Assembly: GCF_001297015.1 (NCBI RefSeq)
Contig: NZ_LIGE01000018.1
Location: forward strand, 1 to 64,000
Source of the DNA: Pseudomonas sp. RIT-PI-r
Lineage (GTDB): Bacteria; Pseudomonadota; Gammaproteobacteria; Pseudomonadales; Pseudomonadaceae
Reading direction: 5' to 3'
Length of the DNA: 64,000 nt
Below, in pieces: positions 37,701 through 47,967 of this stretch. Numbering within the stretch: position 1 is the first letter of the stretch; each line of letters opens with the position of its first letter. The translations under genes and the position numbers were made by a program. The notes beneath the pieces were generated by a model. That model was not told the origin of the DNA, searched no databases, and saw only the letters and a list, made by a program, of their open reading frames with translations.

Positions 37701-39161
37701 GCCCATCGAGCCAACGGCTTCGTAGCCTTGTTCGCCGAGCGGACGCAGGACCTGGTCGCGCTCTTCGAACGTGACTTGGTACATCTTCATGTATTGCTTG
37801 AGCTGATCGACGTCGTAAAAAGCCGAACCGTGGTCGTTGTCTTCCATGGTCGCCTGAATGCGCAGGGCGTTCTTGCGCAACCATTGCTTGTACGGATGAC
37901 GGGATTTCAGACGGTTGTCGATCGCATCGGTGTCGAGGATCTGCCCGGTTTCGGTGTCCACGGCGAAGATCTGGCCAGGGCCGACACGGCCTTTGGCAAT
38001 CACGTCTTCAGGCTTGTAGTCCCACACGCCGATTTCCGAGGCGAGGGTGATGAAGCCGTTGGTGGTGGTGACCCAGCGCGCCGGGCGCAGACCGTTACGG
38101 TCGAGCAGGCACACCGCGTAACGACCGTCGGTCATCACCACGCCGGCCGGGCCGTCCCACGGCTCCATGTGCATCGAGTTGTACTCGTAGAACGCACGCA
38201 GATCCGGGTCCATGGTTTCGACGTTCTGCCACGCTGGCGGAATGATCATCCGCACGCCACGGAACAGGTCGATGCCGCCGGTGACCATCAGCTCGAGCAT
38301 GTTGTCCATGCTCGAGGAGTCGGAACCGACACGGTTGACCAGCGGGCCGAGCTCTTCCAGATCCATCAGATCATTGCTGAACTTGGTCCGACGGGCCTGC
38401 GCCCAGTTACGGTTACCAGTGATGGTGTTGATCTCGCCGTTGTGGGCGAGGAAGCGGAATGGCTGGGCCAGCGGCCATTTCGGCAGGGTGTTGGTGGAGA
38501 AGCGCTGGTGGAACACGCAGATTGCGGTTTGCAGGCGCTCGTCGCTCAGGTCTGGATAAAACGCGGCCAGATCGGCCGGCATCATCAGGCCTTTATAGAT
38601 GATGGTCTTGTGCGAAAAGCTGCAGATGTAGTGGTCGGAATCGACGGCGTTGGCCACCGACGAACGACGACGCGCACTGAACAGCTTCACGGCCATGTCC
38701 TGATCACTCAGGCCTTCGCCGCCGATGTACACCTGCTCGATCTGCGGCAGGCGCTCAAGGGCCAGGCGGCCGAGGACGCTGGTGTCGATGGGCACTTTGC
38801 GCCAGCCGATCAGTTGCAGACCTTCAGCGAGGATCTCGCGGTTCATGTTTTCGCGAGCGGCTTCGGCCTTGACCGGGTCCTGGTTGAAGAAAACCATGCC
38901 CACCGCATATTGCTTGGGCAGCTCGACGCTGAAGGTTTCCTGGGCAATGGCACGCAGGAACGCATCAGGCTTCTGAATCAGCAGACCGCAACCGTCACCG
39001 GTCTTGCCGTCGGCATTAATCCCACCGCGGTGGGTCATGCAGGTCAGGGCCTCGATGGCCGTTGTCAAAAGGGTATGACTGGGTTCGCCCTGCATATGGG
39101 CTATCAGGCCGAAACCGCAGTTATCCTTGAATTCATCTGGTTGGTACAGACCTGCTTTCAT
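34716..39161 (-). CDS. gltB: Glutamate synthase (NADPH) large subunit
   Basis: A 1481-residue enzyme that transfers the glutamine amide to 2-oxoglutarate. The N-terminal glutaminase Cys follows a short leader ([12 protein letters not shown], Cys15), which is removed in the family. The central and FMN domains are complete, the 3Fe-4S Cys cluster [13 protein letters not shown] is near residue 1100, and the C-terminal beta-helix has the usual Gly repeats ([11 protein letters not shown]). Start: ATG at 39161 matches the family N-terminus; an in-frame GTG at 39167 is an alternative. Confidence 0.97.
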   Translation of the reverse strand: MKAGLYQPDEFKDNCGFGLIAHMQGEPSHTLLTTAIEALTCMTHRGGINADGKTGDGCGLLIQKPDAFLRAIAQETFSVELPKQYAVGMVFFNQDPVKAEAARENMNREILAEGLQLIGWRKVPIDTSVLGRLALERLPQIEQVYIGGEGLSDQDMAVKLFSARRRSSVANAVDSDHYICSFSHKTIIYKGLMMPADLAAFYPDLSDERLQTAICVFHQRFSTNTLPKWPLAQPFRFLAHNGEINTITGNRNWAQARRTKFSNDLMDLEELGPLVNRVGSDSSSMDNMLELMVTGGIDLFRGVRMIIPPAWQNVETMDPDLRAFYEYNSMHMEPWDGPAGVVMTDGRYAVCLLDRNGLRPARWVTTTNGFITLASEIGVWDYKPEDVIAKGRVGPGQIFAVDTETGQILDTDAIDNRLKSRHPYKQWLRKNALRIQATMEDNDHGSAFYDVDQLKQYMKMYQVTFEERDQVLRPLGEQGYEAVGSMGDDTPMAVLSQRVRTPYDYFRQQFAQVTNPPIDPLREAIVMSLEICLGAERNIFQESPEHASRVILSSPVISPAKWRSLMNLDRPGFERAIIDLNYDESVGLEAAIRNVADQAEEAVRAGRTQIVLSDRHIAPGKLPIHASLATGAVHHRLTEKGLRCDSNILVETATARDPHHFAVLIGFGASAVYPFLAYEVLGDLIRTGEVLGDLYEVFKNYRKGITKGLLKILSKMGISTIASYRGAQLFEAIGLSEEVCDLSFRGVPSRIKGARFVDIEAEQKALASEAWSPRKPIQQGGLLKFVHGGEYHAYNPDVVNTLQAAVQQGDYAKFKEYTSLVDNRPVSMIRDLFKVKTLDTPLDISEIEPLESVLKRFDSAGISLGALSPEAHEALAEAMNRLGARSNSGEGGEDPARYGTIKSSKIKQVATGRFGVTPEYLVNAEVLQIKVAQGAKPGEGGQLPGGKVNGLIAKLRYAVPGVTLISPPPHHDIYSIEDLSQLIFDLKQVNPKALVSVKLVAEAGVGTIAAGVAKAYADLITISGYDGGTGASPLTSIKYAGAPWELGLAETHQTLRGNDLRGKVRVQTDGGLKTGLDVIKAAILGAESFGFGTAPMIALGCKYLRICHLNNCATGVATQNEKLRKDHYIGTVDMVVNFFTYVAEETREWLAKLGVRSLEELIGRTDLLEILEGQTAKQNHLDLTPLLGSDHIPADKPQFCGVERNPPFDKGLLAEKMVEMASSAINDMSGAEFDLDICNCDRSIGARISGEIARKHGNQGMAKAPITFRFKGTAGQSFGVWNAGGLNMYLEGDANDYVGKGMTGGKLTIVPPKGSVYKTQESAIIGNTCLYGATGGKLFAAGTAGERFAVRNSGAHTVVEGTGDHCCEYMTGGFVCVLGKTGYNFGSGMTGGFAYVLDQDNTFVDRVNHELVEIQRISGEAMEAYRSHLQNVLNEYVAETDSEWGRELAENLDDYLRRFWLVKPKAANLKSLLSSTRANPQ

Positions 39162-39167
39162 AGACAC

Positions 39168-39511
39168 TTTCTCACCAGGCTGCCTCTTTTCGAGGCAAAT
39201 TTCTTTTCAATTCAACCACTTGCATCCCGCGCCGAACGTACGCCAGCTTAGCAGGGGCAAAAGGGTGGTCATTGTACACAGCGACACAGAGGCTCACAAA
39301 TTTGACGACGAAATGTCGCAAATTCATGTCGCATTTGTGAAAGGTTTAAAGCGATCTGCTGTGCTAGTCAAAACTTTTTTAATTCTGACTGCAACGACTC
39401 AAAGACTACTGTGACGCAGACACCACAAGGCACGCGGCCTGTGAAGGCGGCGCGCACTCGTAGAAATTTTGAGGTGCTTGGAGAGGCGGCCTGGGTAAGG
39501 TCGCCGAATCT
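39168..39511 (-). promoter_or_regulatory. gltB upstream region with sigma-70 promoter
   Basis: A 344-bp non-coding stretch. On the minus strand TTGTGA (39294–39299) and TACAAT (39271–39276) are 17 bp apart, an excellent sigma-70 promoter giving a ~100-base leader. Just upstream, ATGTCGCA occurs twice (around 39312–39334), and a small hairpin GCCTC-TTTTC-GAGGC (39182–39196) lies near the gltB ribosome site. The direct repeat could be an activator or repressor site; that is inference. Confidence 0.65.
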
Positions 39512-41104
39512 TCAGCGAGTTGTTGCCAGTTCCTGTTGGACGCTGGCGACAGTGCGAGGCCAAGGTTTACCAGCCTGAACCTTCGCTGGCAAGGCCTTGA
39601 TGGCAGAAACGGCTGCATCACGATTGGCGAAGTTGCCGTAGGTGATCACGTAAAGCGGCTTGCCGTTGAGGACTTTCTTGAAATAACGGTACTCGCCGCC
39701 CTGCTCCTTGACGAAGTTTTGCGCGGCAGTTTCCGAACTGGTGCCGAGGATCTGCACCACATAGTTACCGGTCGGCTGACCGGCGTACCAACTGCCACCG
39801 GCGGCCTTGGCAACGGTGACCGGCTTCTCGGCCGGTTTGGCCGCAGCAACTGGCTTGGCTGGCGCTGGAGCAGGTTTTGCCGCTGGCGCTGCCGGAGCAG
39901 GCTTGGCGGTGGCAACCTGAGTTGGCGCTGGAGCGGGTTTGGCCGCCGGGACTGGCACCGGTGTCGGTGCAGGACCGGCCGGAACGCCTGCTGGTGGCGC
40001 GGAAGTGGTTACGGTAGGCGGTGTAGCGCTGGAGCCTTCCAACGGCACGCCGTCGTCGCCTTCAGTGATGCCACCAGCCTCTTCAGCCAGCGGACCACGC
40101 ATGACCGGTTGCGAGTTACCGACCAGCGGCAACGGCATCGGCTGCGTGTTACCGGCGAATTCGACGGATGGATTTGCGCCATTGGCAGCGCCCTGGCCCA
40201 ACGGCAACTGTGCCTGTTCATTGGCCGGAGCACCGGTGGTCGGCGCCTTGCTGCGACCTGGCATCAACCAGGCGGCGGCGACCGCGACCACGACGACGGC
40301 GGAAATCGCCAATACGTGTTTCTTCGGCATGTTGAACCCCATACTTGGACGCTTCACCGCAGAGCGGCTGGCAATCATGACTTCGATCAGTGCATCGCGA
40401 GCAACCTGGTTGATGTTGCCAGGCCAACCCTCGGAGCTTTCGTGAATATCAGAGATCTGATCCGCGGTGAAAAGTTCGACACCACGGCCCGCACCTTCGA
40501 GCCGCTGGTCGAGATACTCGCGGGTCTCTTCTTCGGTGTACGGCTGCAACTCGATGACGTGGAAGCGCTCTTCCTCGAGGTGCAAGGCCTCGAGTTGCGC
40601 GATCAGCGACGACTCGCCGAACAGGAACACGTGCGGGCGACCTTCCGGTGCACCGGCACCCAGCGCCATCAGCGCTTCAAGCGCGGATTCGTCGAGCTGC
40701 TCGGCGTCATCCACCAGCAGATAGACCTCCTGGCCGGTCAGCGCCAGTTGTACCACTTGCGCCAGAATCGCACCGACGTCGGCCTGAGCCACATCCAGCG
40801 CCTGAGCGACCTGACGCAGCACGCCAGCGGCATCGCCAGCGCCGCGGGCGGAAACCACCACGCTCTGCACCGACTGCTTGTTGGTACTGGCCACCAAGGC
40901 CTGACGCAGCAGAGTCTTGCCGCTGCCTTGCGGACCGGTAACCACCAACAGCAACTGGCTGTAACGCGCCAGGTGATGCAACTGCCCCAGCACCGGTTTG
41001 CGCTGGGCCGGGAAGAATTTGAAGCCCGGCACGCGCGGCGCGAACGGGTCGTGACTTAACTGGAAATGGCCGAGGAACGCCTCGTCGGCATGCAAACTAG
41101 TCAT
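39512..41104 (-). CDS. damX: DamX-like AAA ATPase with SPOR domain
   Basis: A 530-residue protein: N-terminal AAA ATPase (Walker A GPQGSGKT, Walker B VYLLVDDAEQ), one membrane helix near residues 268–285 (VLAISAVVVVAVAAAWLM), a long Pro/Ala/Lys-rich periplasmic linker, and a C-terminal SPOR domain (YVVQILGTSSETAAQNF) that binds denuded septal peptidoglycan. Position next to aroB matches DamX, a division protein. The ExeA-like ATPase module on the cytoplasmic side distinguishes it from the shorter enterobacterial DamX. It follows aroB by 10 bp. Confidence 0.85.
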   Translation of the reverse strand: MTSLHADEAFLGHFQLSHDPFAPRVPGFKFFPAQRKPVLGQLHHLARYSQLLLVVTGPQGSGKTLLRQALVASTNKQSVQSVVVSARGAGDAAGVLRQVAQALDVAQADVGAILAQVVQLALTGQEVYLLVDDAEQLDESALEALMALGAGAPEGRPHVFLFGESSLIAQLEALHLEEERFHVIELQPYTEEETREYLDQRLEGAGRGVELFTADQISDIHESSEGWPGNINQVARDALIEVMIASRSAVKRPSMGFNMPKKHVLAISAVVVVAVAAAWLMPGRSKAPTTGAPANEQAQLPLGQGAANGANPSVEFAGNTQPMPLPLVGNSQPVMRGPLAEEAGGITEGDDGVPLEGSSATPPTVTTSAPPAGVPAGPAPTPVPVPAAKPAPAPTQVATAKPAPAAPAAKPAPAPAKPVAAAKPAEKPVTVAKAAGGSWYAGQPTGNYVVQILGTSSETAAQNFVKEQGGEYRYFKKVLNGKPLYVITYGNFANRDAAVSAIKALPAKVQAGKPWPRTVASVQQELATTR

Positions 41105-41114
41105 CGGAATCTTA

Positions 41115-42215
41115 TTAACCTTTAAGCTGAGCCAGGGCGCGGTAATCCGCTCCCAGCGTGGCCTGTAGAACCTCTTTCGGATAATCGTCGGTCACCACCG
41201 CTTCGCCCATCCGGCGCAGCAGCACCAGGCGCAGACGACCGTCGATCACTTTTTTATCAATTGCCATATGTTCGAGAAAGTCGGCTTCGGTCATTTCCTC
41301 AGGCGGAATCACCGGCAGGCCGGCGCGCAGGAACAGACGGATGCCGCGATCACGTTCTTCAAAGCTGATCCAGCCCAGACGCGCGGACATTTCCAGCGCC
41401 ATCACGGTGCCCGCCGCGACCGCCTCACCATGCAGCCAGACACCATAGCCCATGTGGGTTTCGATGGCGTGGCCGAAGGTGTGGCCGAGGTTGAGCGTGG
41501 CGCGCACGCCGGTTTCCTTTTCATCGGCGCCGACCACCGCCGCCTTGGCCGCGCAGGAGCGCTGGATGGCATAGGTCAGGGCTTTTTGATCCAGTGCGCG
41601 CAGGGCGTCGACGTTGTCTTCGAGCCAGGTCAGGAACGGCTCGTCACAGATCAGCCCGTACTTGATGACTTCTGCCAGGCCTGCGGACAGCTCGCGTTCT
41701 GGCAGGGTTTTCAGGGACGCGGTATCGATCAGCACCACGTTCGGCTGATAGAACGCGCCGACCATGTTCTTGCCCAGCGGATGGTTGATACCGGTCTTGC
41801 CGCCCACCGACGAATCGACCTGGGACAACAATGTCGTAGGAATCTGGATGAAATCGACACCGCGCTGGTAACAGGCCGCGGCGAAGCCGGCCATGTCGCC
41901 GATCACACCGCCGCCAAGGGCGATCACGGTGGTGCGGCGGTCATGCCGGGCGGGCAGCAGACCGTCGAAGATCAGTTGCAGGGGTTCCCCGTTCTTGAAG
42001 GCTTCGCCGGCCGGCAAAACCACGGAGATCACCGAGAACTGCGCCAGGCTGCGGGTCAGACGTTCAAGATAGAGCGGCGCAACGGTCTCGTTGGAGATGA
42101 TTGCCACCTGCCGCCCATGGATATGCGGCGCCAGCAGTTCAGGCTGATCCAACAAACCTTCGCCAATATGAATCGGGTAGCTGCGCTCGCCTAAATCGAC
42201 CTTGAGTGTCTGCAT
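41115..42215 (-). CDS. aroB: 3-dehydroquinate synthase
   Basis: A 366-residue NAD+- and metal-dependent enzyme, second step of the shikimate pathway. [14 protein letters not shown], the substrate loop [11 protein letters not shown] and the metal-binding His residues in [11 protein letters not shown] are present. It lies downstream of aroK, separated by 152 bp with no gene, and upstream of damX, the usual aroK–aroB–damX order. Confidence 0.97.
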   Translation of the reverse strand: MQTLKVDLGERSYPIHIGEGLLDQPELLAPHIHGRQVAIISNETVAPLYLERLTRSLAQFSVISVVLPAGEAFKNGEPLQLIFDGLLPARHDRRTTVIALGGGVIGDMAGFAAACYQRGVDFIQIPTTLLSQVDSSVGGKTGINHPLGKNMVGAFYQPNVVLIDTASLKTLPERELSAGLAEVIKYGLICDEPFLTWLEDNVDALRALDQKALTYAIQRSCAAKAAVVGADEKETGVRATLNLGHTFGHAIETHMGYGVWLHGEAVAAGTVMALEMSARLGWISFEERDRGIRLFLRAGLPVIPPEEMTEADFLEHMAIDKKVIDGRLRLVLLRRMGEAVVTDDYPKEVLQATLGADYRALAQLKG

Positions 42216-42367
42216 GTGTCCCCACAGTGAAGATGGAAGCAGGCGTCCTGCCCTGAATTATTGGTTATCTGCGGCCTGTAGCGGGTATGACGTCGCTCGC
42301 ACGCTAGCCGCCACAACCTCGCAGGGCTGTGACAGGACGCCGAGGATAGCGCATTTCGAGCGATGCT

Positions 42368-42886
42368 TTAACGGGGTGGAAGCTGTGCCAGACGATCGAG
42401 AATGTCGAGCACCACCATGCGCGGCGGCCGTTCGTCGGTTTCCACCACCAGATCGGCGATTTCCCGATAAAGCGGATCGCGGATCGCCAGCAGGTCACGC
42501 AGGGTTTTTTCTGGATTGGCGGTGCGCAGCAACGGCCGGTTGCGATCACGCGACGTGCGGCCGACCTGCTGTTCGACGGAGGCATGCAGATACACCACTC
42601 GCCCGCCCTCATGCAGGGCCTTGCGGTTGGCATCACGCATGACTGCGCCACCGCCGGTCGCCAGAACCACGCCGTCAAACGCGCAGAGCTCGGCGATCAT
42701 CGCCTGCTCACGGTCACGAAAGCCCGGTTCACCTTCTTTATCGAAGATCCACGGAATGTTGGCGCCCGTGCGCAGTTCAATTTCCTTGTCGGAATCTTTG
42801 AACGGCAGGCGCAGCTCTTTGGCCAGCAGCCGGCCGATGGTGCTTTTTCCAGCGCCCATCGGTCCTACAAGAATCAAATTTCGCAC
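42368..42886 (-). CDS. aroK: Shikimate kinase
   Basis: A 172-residue P-loop kinase that phosphorylates shikimate. Walker [10 protein letters not shown] (8–16), the shikimate-binding Asp in KDSDKEIE, the GFRDRE motif and the GGGAVM loop are all intact, as is the LID region around [12 protein letters not shown]. It begins 4 bp after pilQ, so it can be read from the pilus operon. Confidence 0.97.
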   Translation of the reverse strand: MRNLILVGPMGAGKSTIGRLLAKELRLPFKDSDKEIELRTGANIPWIFDKEGEPGFRDREQAMIAELCAFDGVVLATGGGAVMRDANRKALHEGGRVVYLHASVEQQVGRTSRDRNRPLLRTANPEKTLRDLLAIRDPLYREIADLVVETDERPPRMVVLDILDRLAQLPPR

Positions 42887-42890
42887 AGAA

Positions 42891-44963
42891 TCAATGACTC
42901 ACAGCAATCGCCTGATTGTTCATGATACGCGGAGTGAGAAACACCAGCAGCTCGGATTTTTTCTCCGAAACCACATCACGCCGGAAAAGGCGGCCAAGAT
43001 ACGGCACATCGCCAAGAAATGGCACCTTATCTACAACCTTGCTTTGAGTATTTGAGAAAACACCGCCAATCACGATGGTTTCGCCGTCGTTCACCAAGAC
43101 TTTGGCATTGACCTCGTTTTTCTTGATCGGCGGCACATCCTGCACTTTGTTCAGGTAATCCGGTTCGTCCTTGGTGACCTTGACCTCCATGATGATGCGG
43201 TTATCGGGGGTGATCTGCGGCGTGACTTCCAGAGACAACGAAGCCTCTTTGAACGACACCGAAGTGGCGCCGCTGGAGCTGGCTTCCTGATACGGTATCT
43301 CGGTGCCCTTGAGGATTTTCGCGGTTTCCTTGTCGGAGGTGACGACCTTTGGCTGCGAGACGATTTCGCCGTTGCCGGTTTTCTCCATGGCTGTCAGCTC
43401 CAGATCGAGCAAGACGTTGTCGGTAATGAAAGCGATGCCGATCCCCGAGGTGTTGTTGACGGTGCCCATGTCGACGAACGGTGAGTTGGTACTGGTACTG
43501 CCCGGCGTGCCGATGGTCGTCGAAGAACCGTTGCTGACCCCGGAGGTATTCCAGTTGCCCTTGTTCTGCACCGACCCGCCCCAACGCACACCCAGGCTCT
43601 TGTCGTAATCGACGTTGGCTTCGACGATGCGTGCCTCGATCATCACCTGGCGCACCGGAATATCCAGTTGCGCCACGATGCGCCGCAGTTCGTCGAGGCG
43701 ATCCTGGGTCTGGTAGGCAATGATGTTGTTGGTCCGCTCATCGACAGTAATCGAGCCACGCTCGTCGATTTTCGCTTCGGCACTGGTCACCGACTGGAAC
43801 AGTTTGGCGATGTCCGCCGCCTTGGCGTAATTGACCTGCAGCAGCTCACGACGCAACGGCGCCAGTTCGGCGATCTGCTTTTGCGATTCCAGTTCCTGGC
43901 GTTCGCGCGCGGCGATCTCATCGGCCGGTGCGACCAGCAGTACATTGCCGACCTTGCGCTTATCCAGCCCCTTGGTTTTCAGCACCAGATCCAGCGCCTG
44001 ATCCCAAGGTACGTTCTGCAGACGCAGGGTAATGCCGCCCTGCACCGTATCGCTGGCGACAAGATTGAGGTTGGTGAAGTCGGCGATCAGTTGCAGCACC
44101 GAACGAACATCGATGTCCTGGAAATTCAGCGAAAGCTTCTCGCCGACATAGCTGTTGCGGTCGGCATTGCGCTTTTGCAGGTCGTCGACCGTCATCGGAC
44201 GGATGCTGACGGTCAGCTTGTTGTCGGTCTGGAAGGTTGAGTATTCGTAGGTGCCGCTGGGCTCGACAGTAATAACCGTGCGATCACCGGTCACGGCGGC
44301 ATTGACGAACTGCACCGGTGTGGCGAAATCCTTGACGTCGAGGCGCACTCGCAACTTTTCTGGCAACTGCGTACGGGCAAAGCCGAGAATGATCTTGCCG
44401 TCATGTTCCTGGATATCCGGGGCGATGGTCGGGTCGGACAGATCGATGACCACGTTACCCTCACCTGTCGTACCACGCTGAAAATCCACGCCGCGAATGG
44501 CCCGGCTTTTCGGCACAAATGCCTTGGCCGGTGCCGCCACAGGGCGTGGCGCAATGGCAGCAGGTCGTGGCGCGGCAACTGGCGCACCCTGCCCGACCGT
44601 CACGAACAGATTATTGCCCTCGACTCGCGTGTTGTAAGGCGCCAGCTGGGTGAGGCTGACGATCAGCCGCGTCCTGTCCCTGGCCTCGACTACCGTGGCA
44701 GTGCGCGCATTGCCGCTGCCCAGATCGAGGTTCTTGCTGGCCAACTGACTGGACACACCCGGCAAGTCGAGAGCGATCCGCGCCGGTGATTCGGTGGTGT
44801 AACCCTTGGGCTGGGGCGGTGCGCCGTCGAACGATAGTTTCAGCTCGACGCGATCACCCGGCAACGCCGCCACGTCCAGCGTTTTCAGGTTGGCCGCGAG
44901 TACCATCGGCGACATCAGCGCTATCCATAGCGAAAAACCGAAGGTTGAGAAAATCCTGTTCAT
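42891..44963 (-). CDS. pilQ: Type IV pilus secretin PilQ
   Basis: A 690-residue outer-membrane secretin through which type IV pili are extruded. It has a signal peptide ending LAANLK, two AMIN peptidoglycan-binding domains in residues ~25–250, an N0/STN-like domain ([18 protein letters not shown]), an N1/KH-like domain, and a C-terminal secretin pore with [16 protein letters not shown] Ser/Gly/Thr-rich insertion (~490–520) occupies the gate region. Last pil gene of pilMNOPQ, 13 bp after pilP. Confidence 0.96.
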   Translation of the reverse strand: MNRIFSTFGFSLWIALMSPMVLAANLKTLDVAALPGDRVELKLSFDGAPPQPKGYTTESPARIALDLPGVSSQLASKNLDLGSGNARTATVVEARDRTRLIVSLTQLAPYNTRVEGNNLFVTVGQGAPVAAPRPAAIAPRPVAAPAKAFVPKSRAIRGVDFQRGTTGEGNVVIDLSDPTIAPDIQEHDGKIILGFARTQLPEKLRVRLDVKDFATPVQFVNAAVTGDRTVITVEPSGTYEYSTFQTDNKLTVSIRPMTVDDLQKRNADRNSYVGEKLSLNFQDIDVRSVLQLIADFTNLNLVASDTVQGGITLRLQNVPWDQALDLVLKTKGLDKRKVGNVLLVAPADEIAARERQELESQKQIAELAPLRRELLQVNYAKAADIAKLFQSVTSAEAKIDERGSITVDERTNNIIAYQTQDRLDELRRIVAQLDIPVRQVMIEARIVEANVDYDKSLGVRWGGSVQNKGNWNTSGVSNGSSTTIGTPGSTSTNSPFVDMGTVNNTSGIGIAFITDNVLLDLELTAMEKTGNGEIVSQPKVVTSDKETAKILKGTEIPYQEASSSGATSVSFKEASLSLEVTPQITPDNRIIMEVKVTKDEPDYLNKVQDVPPIKKNEVNAKVLVNDGETIVIGGVFSNTQSKVVDKVPFLGDVPYLGRLFRRDVVSEKKSELLVFLTPRIMNNQAIAVSH

Positions 44964-44976
44964 TGTTCGACTTCCA

Positions 44977-45504
44977 CTATGAGTGCTCTTTCAAAGGAAT
45001 GGTGCGCGGGCGCTCCAGCCAGGCGCCTTCGCCGTCAGGAACGATTTCGACGACATCGACCTGGGTGGCGCTGATGGCGACGATGCGGCCATCGTTGCGC
45101 CCCAGGTAATCGCCGACTTTCAGCCGATGCACCCCGCCCGCCCCGCGCAACAGCGCAAAGGAGCCGGAAACATTGGAGATCGTGCCGACCATCTCGAACT
45201 GCTCGATATTGAAACCTTCGAGGTATTGCTTGACCCGGCTGGGGTCGGGTTTGACGTTGCGCGAGCCGTGCTGCCGCCCGGCCAGATCGGCACGCACCTG
45301 CCGCGAGAACGGACTGCGCAGATTGGCAGCGCTGTAGGTGAATGTGGGGTAAGACCGGAATGTCGGGGTTGGTTCAATCTTGCCGGCCGGACGCAGGCGT
45401 ACTTCATTCAGGTAGGCGTCGAGGTCACTGAAATCGCTACTGCCTCCACAACCGCTCAGCGCCAGCAAGGCCACCGACAGGGCGAAATAACGAGTCGGGG
45501 TCAT
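44977..45504 (-). CDS. pilP: Type IV pilus inner-membrane lipoprotein PilP
   Basis: A 175-residue lipoprotein with lipobox LSGC (Cys19), a disordered linker, and a C-terminal beta-sandwich (FEMVGTISNVSGSFALLRG…VKVGDYLGRN-like) that contacts the PilQ N0 domain. It links the PilMNO complex to the secretin. It overlaps pilO by 4 bp. Confidence 0.95.
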   Translation of the reverse strand: MTPTRYFALSVALLALSGCGGSSDFSDLDAYLNEVRLRPAGKIEPTPTFRSYPTFTYSAANLRSPFSRQVRADLAGRQHGSRNVKPDPSRVKQYLEGFNIEQFEMVGTISNVSGSFALLRGAGGVHRLKVGDYLGRNDGRIVAISATQVDVVEIVPDGEGAWLERPRTIPLKEHS

Positions 45505-46124
45505 TTTTGCAGCCCCTTGTCGTTATAGCGGTAGGTCTTGGCGAGGATGCTCATGCGCAGCTTCGACCCGCCCTCGGGGTTGGCCGGCGCCAGCTCGAAG
45601 TCATGCAGGGTGACGATGCGCGGCAGCCCTGCGACGCCACTGACGAAAGTCGCCAGGTCGTGATAGGCACCGGTAACGGTGATCTGGATCGGCAGCTCGA
45701 TGTAAAACTGCTGAGTGACCTCCGGCAACAGTTTGATTTCTTCAAACTCCAGGCCGCTACCCAGACCGGTGCGGGTGATGTCCTCCAGCAGCCCCGGCAC
45801 CTCGGTGTCGCTAGGCAACTGCCGCAACAACACGCCGAAGGAGTTTTCCATCTCCTTCATCTGCTGGGTGTACAGCTCGAGATTGGCCGACAGACGCGCT
45901 TTGCTGGCGAACTGTTCCTTGAGCGCGGCCTCTTCTTCCCGTTTGGTTTCGAGCTGGTTTTCCATGTCACTGATGAAAAAGTTATAGCCGAGACCCAATA
46001 CCAGCACCATCAACAACGCCCCGGCGATGGCCTTCACGACGGCGGGCCAGGAACCGATGTTGCTGGAGTCGAGATCGTTGAAATCGATGTTGCGCAGGCT
46101 TTCAAGCCATTCGGACGGTTTCAT
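45501..46124 (-). CDS. pilO: Type IV pilus alignment protein PilO
   Basis: A 207-residue bitopic inner-membrane protein: a cytoplasmic N-terminus (LRNIDFNDLDSSNIGSW), one helix (~30–50), a coiled coil (~55–95), and a ferredoxin-like periplasmic domain. It forms heterodimers with PilN. It overlaps pilN and pilP by 4 bp each. Confidence 0.95.
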   Translation of the reverse strand: MKPSEWLESLRNIDFNDLDSSNIGSWPAVVKAIAGALLMVLVLGLGYNFFISDMENQLETKREEEAALKEQFASKARLSANLELYTQQMKEMENSFGVLLRQLPSDTEVPGLLEDITRTGLGSGLEFEEIKLLPEVTQQFYIELPIQITVTGAYHDLATFVSGVAGLPRIVTLHDFELAPANPEGGSKLRMSILAKTYRYNDKGLQK

Positions 46125-46686
46125 TGATCGTCCTCCAGGCTTTTCGGCTGCGTCTGACGAACGGTCAACTGAAATGTACTGGATTGCTCCACCTGATCGG
46201 CTGTGATCGCTTTTACCTCATTCAGGCTCGGCGCATCGAACCAGTCAGAAGCGTCCAGATTGCGCATCAGCTCGGAAACGCGATTGTTCGACTCCGCTGC
46301 GCCACTGATGGAAAGGGTTCTGCCGAGCATTTTCACCTGGGTGAAATACACGCCATCAGGCAGCGAGCGCGCCAGTTGATCGAAGATCCGCCCGCTGATC
46401 TGCCGGTTACCCTGCAAGTCCTGGATGATGCGCATGCGCTCGACCAATTGCTGGCGGCGCGCCTTGAGATCGCTGATCTGCTTGATCCGCTCATCGACCA
46501 CGGCGATCTGCTTGCCAATGTATTCGTTGCGCGCCATTTGCCGATCAATGGCCGCGCTGATGATCTGATCGGCAATAAATACCGCACCCACCGACCCTAC
46601 GACTACGCCGATCAGCGCCAGCAGGAAGCGTTTGCGCCGCTCCTCGCGACGCTCTTCGCGCCAGGGTAAAAGATTGATCCGCGCCA

Positions 46687-46687
<1 letters not shown>
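46121..46687 (-). CDS. pilN: Type IV pilus assembly protein PilN
   Basis: A 188-residue bitopic protein. The N-terminal peptide ARINLLPWREERREERRK is the conserved PilM-binding segment (INLLPWR), followed by one membrane helix (~22–42), a coiled coil and a periplasmic domain. It shares one base with the pilM stop and overlaps pilO by 4 bp. Confidence 0.95.
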
Positions 46688-47778
<1,091 letters not shown>

Positions 47779-47835
47779 TTACGGACTCTGTAATACGCAT
47801 TGCGTTCCTTCCTCCCGTCTTGACAGAAGCGCAAA

Positions 47836-47865
47836 TGACGCCTCCGACGGAAAAGTGCTTATAAT
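47836..47865 (+). promoter_or_regulatory. Putative ponA promoter
   Basis: TATAAT at 47860–47865 with TGACGC at 47836–47841, 18 bp apart, in the 216-bp interval between the divergent pilM and ponA genes. A consensus TTGACA at 47820 is too far upstream (34 bp) to pair with it. The leader to the ponA start would be ~95 bases. Confidence 0.5.
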
Positions 47866-47967
47866 GCCCAGCGTTTTTTTCCGCTTTTTACTGCCAGCGC
47901 GGACTGTTCTGTGTGTAGCCGGAACCCCGTCGCCAAATTCATTCTTTGCCCTGGATGTTCAAACGCC

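Noticed and set aside
47820..47825. TTGACA as the -35 box of ponA
   Set aside because: It is 34 bp from the TATAAT at 47860, too far for sigma-70.
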